Below, in pieces: positions 44,905 through 58,100 of a stretch of DNA of 64,000 bases. Position 1 is the first letter of the stretch, and each line of letters opens with the position of its first letter. Origin of the DNA: Byssothecium circinans (taxonomy: Eukaryota; Ascomycota; Dothideomycetes; Pleosporales; Massarinaceae); contig ML976992.1 in the NCBI GenBank assembly GCA_010015675.1, positions 921,194-985,193 of the forward strand, read 5' to 3'. Below the pieces are notes generated by a model. The model ran no database searches. It was not told the origin of the DNA and saw only the letters and a program-made list of their open reading frames with translations. Position numbers and translations under genes: made by a program.

Positions 44905-46418
44905 TTACCCCTTCAACCCCCCTCCCCCGCGCACTGCCCCATCCAACTCCGCCGGTGCATTCCCCATCCCAGGTATCTTACTATAAAAATCCCCCTCAAT
45001 CTCGACCGGGTCCTGATTCTGATGCCCCATCTCGGACACCACCTCGCCATTGTGCGCATACCGATAACTGCCCCCATGCCCCGCCGACATTTCCCCATAC
45101 GTCTCCACTTCCTTCCTCTCCTTCTTCTTCCTCATCTTCAAGACAAGTACCACAGCGCCGATAACCATGCCAAGACCCAGAATGCCTAGGCCAGCCCCGA
45201 TGCCTATACTCGCTCCCGTACTGAGACTGCTGTCTTTGCTTGCATTACCATTGCCACTGCTGCTGGTTTGTTGGATCCCTCCCGTCTCACTTCCACCGGT
45301 AGTACTTCCCCCACTGCCGCCCCGGCCCCCGCCGCTGGTATTTTTCGGCCCGTCAAAGTCGCCCGACTGGTACCGAACGATAATCCCGTACGCGTTTAGC
45401 GCGCCGCCCTGGAGAGTGCGCGTAGTGATGAAAGGTTCCTCGTCCGGCGCGGCCGAGGACGTGAGTGTTATGACCGTGAAGCCGTGTTTACTTTCGCAGA
45501 CGAGGGTTTCGAGGAAGGGATAATTGATGTTTGGGTTGGGTTGAGTTTGATATTGGAAGCCCATTGCACTGTACATGCGCGTCAGACCTTTTTTTTTTTG
45601 TCCCCGTCGCGCCGCGTTCACCATGTTTCCTTCTCTTGTTTTGTTTTCTAGGCTTTTTCTTTTCCCTTCTTCTCCCAGAAGTGTTCCGCAGACTAGAAAA
45701 TGAAGGAAGAAAGATAACATACCTCGGACAGCAAACTTCCGTAGTCTCTGTCAGACTCCCAATTGCCTTAAGCCCGGTACTCGCCCCCGTATACCCCGCC
45801 GGGCATCTTGCAGGGCTGTAATAAGCAGTATGCGTCGGATTCCATGACGGCGAGGGGAAGCAATTCCTTGCTCTATCGCTCGGCAGGCCAAAAAACTGGT
45901 ACGCTACTGTGCGGTTCCCGGCTCGAAGCGTTGTTTTGACTTCCCTTTACGCATTGTTAACATTTTTTGTCGGTGTGGGTTAGTGAGACGGGCGATGGAG
46001 TGGGAGGGGTTAGTGGAGTGAAACGTGGAGGCTGCGGGAACGGAATGGGTTAAATGAAGATGGTGCTTGAGGTTATGTATTGGGCAAGGTAGGAAGGGAA
46101 GAGAAGGAGGGACATACCAAAGATTCGAGCTCTCAAGACAGGACGGACTAGGCGTGAACTGCGTGGTGAGCGCTCCGAGCGACATCTTCTCTCCTCTTTA
46201 CAACAATCAAGAAGACCAAAAACACTTAACGCTAAATCACACAAACTCAATGTAGTACTTTGAACGTACCTTCCAGCTGTGCTGTAGTGATAATAATCCC
46301 CACGCGCCACAAAAGAAGGGACCGAAATATCAAAGTTCACTGACGCTGGAAAGCTCACAAGATAAACAGGCAAAAAAAGGCAAAAAGTGATGAGAAGGAC
46401 CGAACCCATCTGAGTCAT
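44905..46418 (-). CDS. Single-pass surface glycoprotein with Cys-rich ectodomain, function unknown
   Basis: Four exons (46270-46418, 46118-46195, 45723-45944, 44905-45568) close to 370 aa. MGSVLLITFCLFLPVYLVSF is a signal peptide. The ectodomain has the pattern TTQFTPSPSCLESSNLW, FFGLPSDRARNCFPSPSW, YYSPARCPAGYT, EVCCP, common in Pezizomycotina surface proteins. A Gly/Ser-rich stalk (GGGRGGSGGSTTGGSETGG) leads to one membrane helix (IGIGAGLGILGLGMVIGAVV), a basic stop-transfer KMRKKKERK and a cytoplasmic tail. The layout is like Wsc/Mid2 wall sensors but the ectodomain is not WSC; a sensor role is inference. The junction of exons 1 and 2 is the least certain. Confidence 0.72.
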
Positions 46419-46762
46419 CCCATCTTAGCTGGTCTCAAGACACCAAGGCAGCCAATGGCAGCCGCCGTGCAAGTCGAACCAACACGCCCAGCCTTAGCCG
46501 TGCTCCCAAGCCCACCTCAAGCCCAAGCAGCCCCAAATGGCTTCCATCCCCCGACCTACTACAGTATCGCTCAGCCCAATACGTACTATACATGTACATG
46601 GACAGTACATATAGCGCGAAACCCAAACACCGCATAAACCAAGACAAACCAGTCAACCCACGCTCAATATAATCATCCTCAAAAGCCAACAGGACGTCAA
46701 AATTATTAGGCCTCAGGACCCATGAAACGGGCGTTGCAGTTGGCTCGTCACATCTCGCTTCC

Positions 46763-47057
46763 ACATACTGTGGTAGTAGGGATAAGTAGTGTGACAGGTC
46801 AGTGCGCAGCAAGGGTGCGAGACGCCGGAAATTGCGTTTTAGCTAAGCTAAGTTAGGATGGAAAGAATGTTTATTTTATCGTATTTAATACTTAGTGCGG
46901 CCACCTTGTGTTTTAATTACTATGTATAGTTAAGCGCCCTAATTTAGTATGGTATTAAATGTTGTAAGGGCTTTTCACAGACCCCGAATTAGCGGCCTCT
47001 CTCACCCTTGCTACGCACTGACCTGTCACACCACTTATCCCTACTACCACAGTATGT
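46763..47057. mobile_element. Short inverted-repeat element (MITE-like), 295 bp
   Basis: Arms of about 59 nt at 46763-46821 and 46999-47057 are reverse complements with about four mismatches; both begin ACATACTGTGGTAGTAGGGA. The 177-bp centre has no coding capacity. No certain target-site duplication was found, so the exact ends are uncertain. Long terminal inverted repeats without a gene suggest a non-autonomous DNA transposon. Confidence 0.7.
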
Positions 47058-47625
47058 AAAGGCTAAGTACCATATGTAAGTCCTTTCAAAGGTTCCAAGC
47101 TCAAAGCCCAAACCCTATGGTAATATCTAAACATGTACGCAGATAGCGTATCGAGAATAAGGTAACTATAACTATATTAAGCCTGGAGTGACCGGTTTAT
47201 TTTATTCCAGCTTACGGTACGGGGCACTACCTAGGGCGGGTAAGCAGTGAGCAACCCGGGCAGTTCCGAAAAGTTGATTCTGAAAAAAGGCATTCTCTGC
47301 TCTCCGCTTTCTGCCCCCAGAGAACAAATTCTCCGCTCGCTGCCGTTGAGATGAGGATAAAGAGAGGCGTGCATAGTTTAAATACCTATATGTCTTTATA
47401 GAATTATAAATGGTGCCAAATTTAAGGTTGTAAGGTAGTTATCCACATCATCGCCGCGGTATCTCACATTTGAAAGCCTCCACATCAAGGTTTCCGAGAC
47501 TATGAATAAGAAATGAATGTATCCTGTCCACTCCAAGGCCGCTATGGGTGAGCGTTGCTTTAGAATCCGCGTGTAAAGGTGAACGCAGAGTATCTGGCCA
47601 GCATGGCTGGTTTCATCATGATTAA

Positions 47626-48328
47626 CGTATCCGTGCGCGTAATGCGCGGATTCGCGTGATGCGCCGCTTTTTACTAGGAAAATCAAAGAAAATAAGCAAC
47701 TTTAAAGTTATATAACTCTTTAACTACCTTTTCTTTTTAAAAGCTTCCTTAACTAAAGTTATAGAGAAAGACTATCTTTATAACTCTAGAATTTTAGTTT
47801 TCTAATAATAATTAGTTTTAAGAAAAAAGTATAAAAGTACTAAAACTTAAGTCTCTAAATTTTAAAAATAATATTTTTTTAGGAGTAAAGTATGCTATTT
47901 AGAATATATTTTATATTAGGGTCTTTCTAATAAAACTATTAACTAGAAAGTTATATTATCTTTTTATCTTTTTTAAATAAGAAAATTAGAAAATATAATC
48001 TATCTTCTTAAGTAGTTCTTTCTAAGAAAAAGTCCTAATATAAAATATATTCTAAATAGCATACTTTACTCCTAAAAAAATATTATTTTTAAAATTTAGA
48101 GACTTAAGTTTTAGTACTTTTATACTTTTTTCTTAAAACTAATTATTATTAGAAAACTAAAATTCTAGAGTTATAAAGATAGTCTTTCTCTATAACTTTA
48201 GTTAAGGAAGCTTTTAAAAAGAAAAGGTAGTTAAAGAGTTATATAACTTTAAAGTTACTTATTTTCTTTGATTTTCCTAGTAAAAAGCGGCGCATCACGC
48301 AAATCCGCGCATTACGCGCACGGATACG
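47626..48328. mobile_element. 703-bp long palindrome (fold-back/MITE-like element) flanked by TTAA
   Basis: Two arms of about 297 nt (47626-47922 and 48032-48328) are reverse complements with only two differences seen, both C against T. A loop of about 110 nt separates them. The outer 40 bases are GC-rich (CGTATCCGTGCGCGTAATGC...); the rest of each arm is very AT-rich. TTAA lies directly outside both ends (47622-47625 and 48329-48332), which fits a TTAA target duplication or a TA duplication with longer ends. No transposase frame is present, so it would need to be mobilised in trans. Confidence 0.85.
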
Positions 48329-48869
48329 TTAATTATTGTAGAACTAATCTTCCTGCATAGTGGAAAGTGTTGCTAGACGCTTGACGCACTACTATAAGTA
48401 TTTAAACTGAGTACCTTGTAAGTACGGCAGTGCGTGAAGACCTACCAACATTATACATCGGCTAGCGTTGCCAGATATCTAATTACATACCTAAGCCAAT
48501 ATAAAGAGATGGAAGGACATTATGACTCCTTATACCCGTTTCATCTTCCATCCCATATTCGACAGTGTGTCTTCAAAGTGCGTCTTTGTAAGAATGGTCT
48601 AGGAGCGCATACAACAACTCATAAGGGTGTTACCTAGGTAGTAGAGATAATATCAGTAGTAAAAGGAATGAATATTTGGTGTGGAAGCAATACGTAAAAG
48701 ACCCCGAAAAACTCTCTGTGCCCGTTTCTGATTATAAGTATCCATGAGCGACATCTCCTCCGCCAACAAGCCCTATTCTGGCTTGACGGTCTTAGTGCTT
48801 CCTAGAAAGTGCTGCCGGAAAGCCGATTTTGTAAACTTCGTGATCTCGAACATATTTCACGCTGACGGT

Positions 48870-49358
48870 TCAGCTACGTGGTACAAATTGTGTCAGTTTA
48901 CGTCCCCAAGCTCCAGCACCACGCACCAAAAGAAAAAAAACGCCCGACAGCAGAAAGAAGGGGAAAAGAGAAGACTTATCAGCTCGACCAGCCAATTCTT
49001 GCATTTTTCTTAGCAAATTATCGATGCCCCGATGTGTAGACTTGCGTCCTTCGCTTTCAACGAGCACCTTCCCCGTGCGCCACGTATGGGTGTCTAGCCT
49101 TTGGTAGAGTGTGTATGTGATGAGTTGGGCGACTATGATGGCGTTGTTGGGAGCATCGGAGGTTGCGGACCTGACGGGCGTGATGAGGGCAAAGTTGTCA
49201 TTGGGCATATTGAGATAGATGGTTCGCGCGGAGTCTGGACGTGCGTGTTAGCGACGATCCTTTGGTTGGAAGTGATGCTTCGTTTACATACCGAGGATTG
49301 GTTGGCGGAGGTCGGAGTTGGGGATGAGTTCGGGGAGGCTGATGTTGTTTTGATTCAT
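48870..49358 (-). CDS. Hypothetical small protein, two exons
   Basis: Exon 1 is 49292-49358 (MNQNNISLPELIPNSDLRQP); a GTATGT...CCAG intron of 57 nt joins it to 48870-49234, giving 143 aa. The middle reads SARTIYLNMPNDNFALITPV, NNAIIVAQLITYTLYQRL and TWRTGKVLVESEGRKSTHRG, which looks like real protein, but I do not recognise the family. The last 35 residues are hydrophobic then basic and may be read-through of an unrecognised intron, so the 3' end is uncertain. Confidence 0.45.
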
Positions 49359-49636
49359 GAAGGAGACGATTGAGTTGGAGCGAGTTGGGATTGTGGAAGA
49401 AGTTGGTTTGATGGACGGATGGTAAAGTGGGTTAATATATCAAGGGGATTGGGGAGAAGAGAGGGGGATAGCAAGCAAGTGACAAAAGCTTGCTTTGGAG
49501 GCGTGATTTTAGAATAGCTCTGCCATAGTGTTAATGGACACATCAACACGGAATTTCTACTACCTGATTTTTCATTCCCGCGAGATACCTACAAGCCCAG
49601 GCTCGCTATACACACATATCCCTATCCTCAAGTGCC

Positions 49637-51698
<2,062 letters not shown>

Positions 51699-52766
51699 CT
51701 ATGCATCAATCTCCCTTCTCAAGCCTTGTCGACCCCTGGCAATGACATCACCCAGGTCCAGGCCCGCAGCCTTACTGCGCACCCCAGAGATGAGGCGCTG
51801 CCCGCCGTCCTTGCTGTTCTTGTGCTTTTGTTCTTCCGCTGCGTCTTCGGCTTCTCTCAAGCAAACACGCTCACTGCGCTGTTGTTCCAGCGAAGAGGCA
51901 TCTGCTTGCATAGCCGCGAGGCGTTCTGCCGCACTAGGTCCGTCATCTTTCGCTGGAGGAGTGCGATCTTGGCGGCGGGAGTTGTCGCGATGGTTTCGAT
52001 AGGGCGAGCGCGAGCGTCGACGGTAGCTATCGTGATCATCTCGCCTCCGAGGTGAGCGCGAACGTCTACGATAGCCATCGCGATCTTCTCGCTTCTGGGG
52101 TGAGCGTGAGCGTCTCCTGTACTCTCTCTCGTGGGAATGGCGTCGTTCTCGATGGTGGTCTCGCTCACGGGAGTGGTGGCGGTCGCGGCGGTGGTGTCGC
52201 TCACGTGAGTGATCACGGTCTCGAGAGTGATGTCGATGCCTATGCTTGCGTTCCTTCTCCTTTGCCCGTTTCTCCTCGTACTGCTTATTCTTCTGCGCCG
52301 CCTTCAACGCTTTGAGCTGCATCTCCATCTTCTGTTTTTGGATCAGCAGGAGCGGATCCTCGAGAACTTTCTTCTGCGTGTCTCGCGCAGAGGTAACGTG
52401 CGTCTGTCCCACGGCATCGATGCCCACTGCGGCTCCCTTTTGCAGACTCTGTGTGTCGGTGCCCTTTATAAGGCCGTCAATCCTCCGCTTCCCTAGAAGA
52501 TAGCCTTCCCGCTCCTCTGTGACACCTGCGCCATCGGCACCTGGGCCGTTGTACATCCATTCGACCCGCTTAGTGGCGACTTTTCCGCCTGCTGCTTCTT
52601 GGAGTCGTTGCAGCTCCTCAATCTGTCGTTCCTCCTCGAGCTCCTTCTTTCGTTTCTCTATAACTTTGCGCTCGGCCAAAGCAGCGGACTCTTCTTTCCA
52701 GACGCGCTCTTGGTTGCTCCGGATCCCTGGATGCCAAGACTTCTTCGTATTGAGGTCACCACCCAT
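51699..52766 (-). CDS. CWC25: Pre-mRNA-splicing factor Cwc25
   Basis: One exon, 355 aa. It starts [20 protein letters not shown] followed by [20 protein letters not shown], the conserved Cir_N/Cwc25 N-terminus, then VEWMYNGP and [12 protein letters not shown]. Residues about 185-265 are a dense Arg/His/Asp/Ser region with SPRRRDD-like repeats. Cwc25 joins the spliceosome after Prp2 action and promotes the first transesterification. Its N-terminal part contacts the branch helix; the RS/RD region is probably disordered. Confidence 0.94.
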   Translation of the reverse strand: MGGDLNTKKSWHPGIRSNQERVWKEESAALAERKVIEKRKKELEEERQIEELQRLQEAAGGKVATKRVEWMYNGPGADGAGVTEEREGYLLGKRRIDGLIKGTDTQSLQKGAAVGIDAVGQTHVTSARDTQKKVLEDPLLLIQKQKMEMQLKALKAAQKNKQYEEKRAKEKERKHRHRHHSRDRDHSRERHHRRDRHHSRERDHHRERRHSHEREYRRRSRSPQKREDRDGYRRRSRSPRRRDDHDSYRRRSRSPYRNHRDNSRRQDRTPPAKDDGPSAAERLAAMQADASSLEQQRSERVCLREAEDAAEEQKHKNSKDGGQRLISGVRSKAAGLDLGDVIARGRQGLRREIDA

Positions 52767-53126
52767 TTTGAAAGTGTTATGGTGGGTCGCAAGAGTGTGT
52801 GTTGTGGGGTGGAGTTAAGCGTTTCTGGCGACTGTATAGTGGCGACGCGTACTGGGGAAGGTTCAAAGACGCAAAGCAATGGTGATAGTGGCGTGCTTGA
52901 GAATGTCGTGCGTCGTGCGTCGTGCGTTGTGCAGTGGTGGAGGTGTGTGGAGTGCATGTGAAGAGTAAAGAGGGCAGGCAGCTTTTAGACTAGCCACCAC
53001 GCCTTGGCGCTTACCTCATCGCCCCACTAAATGTTCACCTTCACGAGCACCTCCACATCGCGACAAAATTAAGCAAGCACAGAGCCTCAAATAATTACAC
53101 ACAGTCAGCTCACCTCCACAATTGCA
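52767..53126. promoter_or_regulatory. Divergent promoter region of CWC25 and ESF2
   Basis: 360 bp between two divergent starts, both genes of nuclear RNA processing; joint regulation is possible. No specific motif can be claimed. Confidence 0.5.
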
Positions 53127-54119
53127 ATGGCAACACGAAAGCGTAATGAATGGCTCGACGCCAACGACAGCGACGAAGAAGAGCAAACCTACGAGTCCGA
53201 AGACGAAGGCCGGACGCAAATGCTACGCTCCAAGCGCCAAAAAGTAAACCACAGCTCCGCCTCGGAAGAAGAAGAAGAAGAAGAAGATGGCAGCGACGCG
53301 CCCTCAGAAGCCGACGAGAATGAAGCGCAAGACGAAGAAGACGAGCAAGACCTAGGCGGCTACGAATCCCACGACGCCGAACTCGCACGCCTCGAAAAGC
53401 TGCGCTCTGCCCTCCCAACCGACCTCAAACTCGCCTCAGGAAAACTCACAAAACCCCTCCCACCGCCTTCGAAACCCAAGAAAGAGAAAACAGGGGTGAT
53501 ATACCTCTCGCGCGTCCCGCCCTTCATGAAACCCGCCGTCCTGCGCTCACTCCTCACACCCTACGGCCCCACAGGACGCATCTTCCTCACCCCCGAATCC
53601 AGCGTTCAGCGCTCCCAACGCCTAAAATCCGGGGGCACACGGCGCAAACTGTTCCTCGACGGCTGGGTCGAATTCCTGCACAAAAAGGACGCCAAGTTCG
53701 TGGCAGAGAATCTGAATGCGCAGACCATGGGCGGGAAGAAGAGGGGGAGATGGCATGACGAGGTGTGGAATATCAAGTATCTGAGTGGAGTCAAGTGGGC
53801 GTATTTGGTCGAGGAGATTCAGAATCAGAATGCGGAGAGGGCGGTGCGGTTAAGGAAGGAGATTGCAAAGGATAAGGTGGAGAATCAGAGGTTTTTGGAT
53901 AATTTGGAGAGGGGGAAGATGATTGCGGGGATTGAGGCGAAGAGGAAGGAGAAGGGGAGGGGGAAGGGTGATGGGAACGCAGCAGTGGAAGTGGGGGGGA
54001 AGGACAAGGCGAAGAAGGAGAGGAGGAGAAAGTTCGAGCAGCATGAGATGCGTTCGAAGTTTGATAAGAAGACGGAGCCCAGTGAGAAGCTGGAGAAAGT
54101 GCTGGGTAGTATCTTTTGA
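53127..54119 (+). CDS. ESF2: Pre-rRNA processing protein Esf2 (ABT1 homologue)
   Basis: One exon, 330 aa. The N-terminal 90 residues are strongly acidic (SASEEEEEEEDGSD). The RRM-like core reads TGVIYLSRVPPFMKPAVLRS, LLTPYGPTGRIFLTPE, GWVEFLHKKDAKFVAENLNA, DEVWNIKYLSGVKW. The C-terminus is basic and helical. Esf2 acts in the small-subunit processome with the helicase Dbp8 during 18S rRNA maturation in the nucleolus. It is convergent with SYF2. Confidence 0.95.
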   Translation: MATRKRNEWLDANDSDEEEQTYESEDEGRTQMLRSKRQKVNHSSASEEEEEEEDGSDAPSEADENEAQDEEDEQDLGGYESHDAELARLEKLRSALPTDLKLASGKLTKPLPPPSKPKKEKTGVIYLSRVPPFMKPAVLRSLLTPYGPTGRIFLTPESSVQRSQRLKSGGTRRKLFLDGWVEFLHKKDAKFVAENLNAQTMGGKKRGRWHDEVWNIKYLSGVKWAYLVEEIQNQNAERAVRLRKEIAKDKVENQRFLDNLERGKMIAGIEAKRKEKGRGKGDGNAAVEVGGKDKAKKERRRKFEQHEMRSKFDKKTEPSEKLEKVLGSIF

Positions 54120-54302
54120 GATGTGCAGAAACGCCCAGTGGTCCTCCAAATACGTACCGGCTGGTCCTTTGAATCGTTCACAAGAATATGTAATGCAGTT
54201 TTGACCATGTCCTACTCATACAAGATGCCCCCTTTAAAACGCCATGCCCATAGCAGAGACCCCAAACGCCTGATCAAGGGTATCATACACATTCCCTCAC
54301 CC

Positions 54303-55181
54303 TCAGATCGCCGTTCCCCGCTCAAAGCTATCCCGAATATCCGCCGTATACCTATTATAAAACCTCGCCAACTTGTCGTTAAACTGCTTGTTCTTCAGGT
54401 TAATATACGTGACATCGCCCGTATCATTCTCATCCCGCTGTCCCCTCGCCGCCCTCGCTTTCCTCCTCGCCTCCTCTCCCTTCTCCAGATCCTGTACCAG
54501 CCGATCTACCGCCTCTTTACTCGGCTTATGATCATGACTATAGTCCTCCTCCACCGGCGTATTCACCCTCCCCTGCTTATCAATCGTAAATACATCCCCG
54601 TCTTCCGTCTCCACGAGCTGCAAAAGCCCAGACTGCACCTGTTTCTGCAACCTCTCGCCCTTCCTCCTCGCATACTCTTCCAGATCCACGCCATTCATCT
54701 GCCCGATTTGTCGCTTGTACACTTTATTCGCCTCTTTCCTGTAGTCGGCGAAGGCGTTGCCGTCGCGGTGCCGCGCTTTCTTCGCCATCCGCTTGTCCCA
54801 GCTCTCGCTCTCTTCGACCGTGTAGTCCCAGTTGCGCTTGCGCTCGAAGTCCGGGTCGTCGGCTTTGAGCAGCTTGTAGGAGGCTTTTTCGTTGGCGGCG
54901 CTGAGTTTGGAGAGTTGCGCGGTGCGTGCGGAGGAGTCTTCGGCTAGGCGGACTTCGCGCTCTGTGGCTTTGCGGCCGGTTTCTTTGGCGGCTTGGAGCG
55001 ATTTGAAGCGCGCCATGCGGGCGGCGAGGGCGGCTTTGGGGTCGGGCGCGGGGGTGTCGGAGGTGGAGGCGGGAGTTAGGGCGGTGGAGGTCGAGGGGGC
55101 GGCTTCTGGGGGCGGAGATGCGGGTTCTTGGGATTCGGGCATGTTGGGCGTGAGTTCTTCGGTTGTTGTTGGTTCAGTCAT
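54303..55181 (-). CDS. SYF2: Pre-mRNA-splicing factor Syf2
   Basis: One exon, 292 aa. A Pro/Ser/Thr-rich N-terminus (about 60 residues) precedes the Syf2 domain: AARMARFKSLQAAKETGRKA, DFERKRNWDYTVEESESWDK, GNAFADYRKEANKVYKRQIG, VDRLVQDLEKGEEARRKARA, GDVTYINLKNKQFNDKLARF and the terminal YNRYTADIRDSFERGTAI. Syf2 is part of the NineTeen complex and contacts U6/U2 RNA in active spliceosomes. With CWC25 it is the second splicing factor within 4 kb. Confidence 0.96.
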   Translation of the reverse strand: MTEPTTTEELTPNMPESQEPASPPPEAAPSTSTALTPASTSDTPAPDPKAALAARMARFKSLQAAKETGRKATEREVRLAEDSSARTAQLSKLSAANEKASYKLLKADDPDFERKRNWDYTVEESESWDKRMAKKARHRDGNAFADYRKEANKVYKRQIGQMNGVDLEEYARRKGERLQKQVQSGLLQLVETEDGDVFTIDKQGRVNTPVEEDYSHDHKPSKEAVDRLVQDLEKGEEARRKARAARGQRDENDTGDVTYINLKNKQFNDKLARFYNRYTADIRDSFERGTAI

Positions 55182-58100
55182 GGTGAGGGAGTCGTCGTGG
55201 AGGTGAACGAGTTTGAGAGTTGAGAATTGCTGGAGGCTACGAATGCCAAGACACTAGCGCCTACTCAACCACAGCACACTGTCCTGGTCTCACGAAACTC
55301 TTGGCTATGACTTCGCGTCAATATGCAAATACTGTTGCCTCATGTTTCAAGCATCACTAAACCCGATGCTACAGAGCGATGTCCAGTCGATACTTCAGGT
55401 TAATCATTCCATGCGATACTCATCTATTTGCGAATAATCAGACCATGATATCGATGACAGCTCTCTTAACCTCCCGATGAAGCATCTAGTTGACCGACCG
55501 CTATGTCGAGATCAAAATACTTCACTTCACGGGCACACGGCCACAAGCAGATATCTCCTACAAGCGGAGCCCTCAGATGGCTCACAACATTTCAAAAATT
55601 CCCGAAGTGGCGTATTACCACTCCAAGTGTACTTGAACGTCTTGGAAAAACGAAAGCATGCTTTCTCTGCATCTTTCTTTCCTCTATAATACATGAGAAA
55701 CTACCTAGGTACGCGTGGTGTAGCACAAAGCGTATTGCTGTGGCATTTCTGCGGATCGGGACCTACTAATTCTCGAACTACAATACAATAACCGGCTTGG
55801 TGAGAAGTTTTATCCTTCCAATTTTCCAGTGGAACATGCACCTCTTCCGATAATTGCTGTTGGATTTCAAGACTCTAGGTACCTAGATACGATTCTTCCG
55901 AGATTCAGCGTTGAGTTTTCTGGTAAATAGTGCGTCTTCCCTTTTTACAAGTCGTGTATTACATTTTAGACGACCAGGGAGTGCGAACCTCGTCCACGAA
56001 AACAATTCGTACGCAAGCTTAACATTATCTTTTCACCTCCTCATGACAGGGACGCAGTGGCTTCGTAGGCATCCTTGGCTTCCGAAACCGGAGCAGAACG
56101 ATGTCGGCCTTGATTCGAAGACGAAGTCTATACGCAAATCGATTCAATGAATGTGAGTAGAATTTCTTCTCTTACAGTCCCGTTAATTGTGTGTTTGTTA
56201 GATGAGGGACGGAGTGCACAGTCCAGCCTTGACATTTCAAGATCTCAGGCACTTTTGGGAATCCACCAATTACAACAAAAACGAGAAGGGCCCTGGGGAA
56301 TTTCGGGGAAATATTTTTAGGACTTCAAGTTATCGTACACGTCAGTCTTGCTCCAAATATTTTAAGAGAATTGCACCTTGTGAAGAGCTTAAAGTTTTAT
56401 TTCTAAGCTCCGGTCTCATGAGAAGGCACTGTACTATGCAGTACTACGATATAAGTATCCGGGACCAATCCAAAAGGTATTAACTAGAGGTGTGTGCTTA
56501 GCTCTTTCTTGCGCGTGCTGTCACCCATTGTATCGCTTGAAAATGGCGAAAAATACGTAAATTAAATAAGGATTGGCGGTTGTAGGTGGTATTGAAGTTA
56601 CTTCTCTCTAGGCACTGTACGTTGACGACAAAGGAAGTCGGCGGTGAGTCTACGATGGCAATGCGGATGGGTATTCATATGTACTTATTTAAGAGGAAAC
56701 AATGTGGTAAATTAGTGTGGCAGTGTATTTCCAATTGTAAGTTCAGTGAGATGCTTTATGATGAATAAGAAAGAGATATGGAATTCAATTGATGATACTT
56801 GCGAGTAATGAGACAAGCCAGTTTTTGTATCAATCTCTGCCAGCACTGAAGAGATGGGGGCTTTTATGATGAGAAGTTCAGTTTGAGGGCAGCTTCCAAT
56901 GTGATTGTCAACGAGAAGGTGGGTTTCTTGCAAGTTCTAAAATCATTCTTGGCTTGATGAAGCGACGTAGAAAGACAGAATCTTCCTAATCATCCGAGAA
57001 CGGTCGGATGGGCATGTGCTTGGCTTTCACATTGGTACGGTGATCAGTGACCAGTACTTAGCACTATGCTTCAGTTTTCTCAGCACTACGCAAAGTGATC
57101 TGAATCACCGACGGTTGTCGAACACCAAATTTCTCTTGCAAGACGAAAGAATTGCTCGCCGGGGCTGAACGAAAGATTACCACACCTCGGCACAGTGCCA
57201 TTTCACCTCTCCCTCCACAACATGTGAGTCTTTGCTTGACGTTGGTGGCGTCTTCATCTCACAGACAGGGACCAATTCCGCTCACATCCTTTAAATCAGG
57301 CGCCCAGGTACATCCCGGCGCCACTCCCAAGGAGTCACGAGGAAGCAAAAAAAGCACACGTCCACGTCTACAGCGGCAATCAGCAAAGCTAATACTCGAT
57401 GCCTGACACGTCCTGGATACCGGTATCGCCTCCCACACTCTGTTATCGTAATCATGCGACCGACAATGTCAAATTGGGCAGCAACAATATCGAGATGCAG
57501 AATAATAATAGGAAATGGCAAAATTCCATGGGAATGCAGTGCCGTCGGACCGTCGATCTCGCACATGAAAGTTACAATCTCATGGCACACCGACACGATA
57601 CCGACAGCCGAAGGGCCAGGAACCTAGTTGAAGAATGGTGCCATCGGTGGTACGATAATAGGCCTCGTCTCTTCCAACCCATGTCTATGTCCATGTCAGC
57701 TCCCAGCCACAAAAAACACAACTGGAATTTGGAAAACACACACATCCATGATGCCATATCATTCCCCCTCCTCGTCGTCGTCCGCAAAGAAAGTTAAAAC
57801 ACCAAACATAAGTAAGTTTTTCCAATCCCTAAAGTTCACTCCCACACCACTCTCATACAATGATTATCAAATAATGTGTTTTAAATAAACAGCACATCAC
57901 CACGTCACAAGGCCCCAAAAACAGGAACACCTTTTCTTCAGTGCTTCAACCCATCCACAACCCCGGAACCTTTTCTTTCTCGGACTGTCCTACCGAGACC
58001 AACCAGTCAGTCAAGCCACCAGCCTCGCCCTCGTCAGCAAGCGATCGACAAACTACTGCTCTAGGTGTCCTGCGTGCTGCAAGGAACACCCATGCATTTA

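Larger units (their letters stand above)
46419..48869. other. Repeat-bearing intergenic stretch
   Basis: 2.45 kb without a supported gene. It holds two inverted-repeat elements, described separately. The frame at 46435-46812 overlaps one of them and shows no domain; the frame at 48744-49013 looks non-coding. Confidence 0.6.

Noticed and set aside
46435..46812. 125-codon minus-strand frame
   Set aside because: It runs into an inverted-repeat element and shows no recognisable domain.
53265..53300. Repeated GAAGAA tract as a microsatellite of interest
   Set aside because: It encodes the acidic stretch of ESF2 and is ordinary for that protein family.
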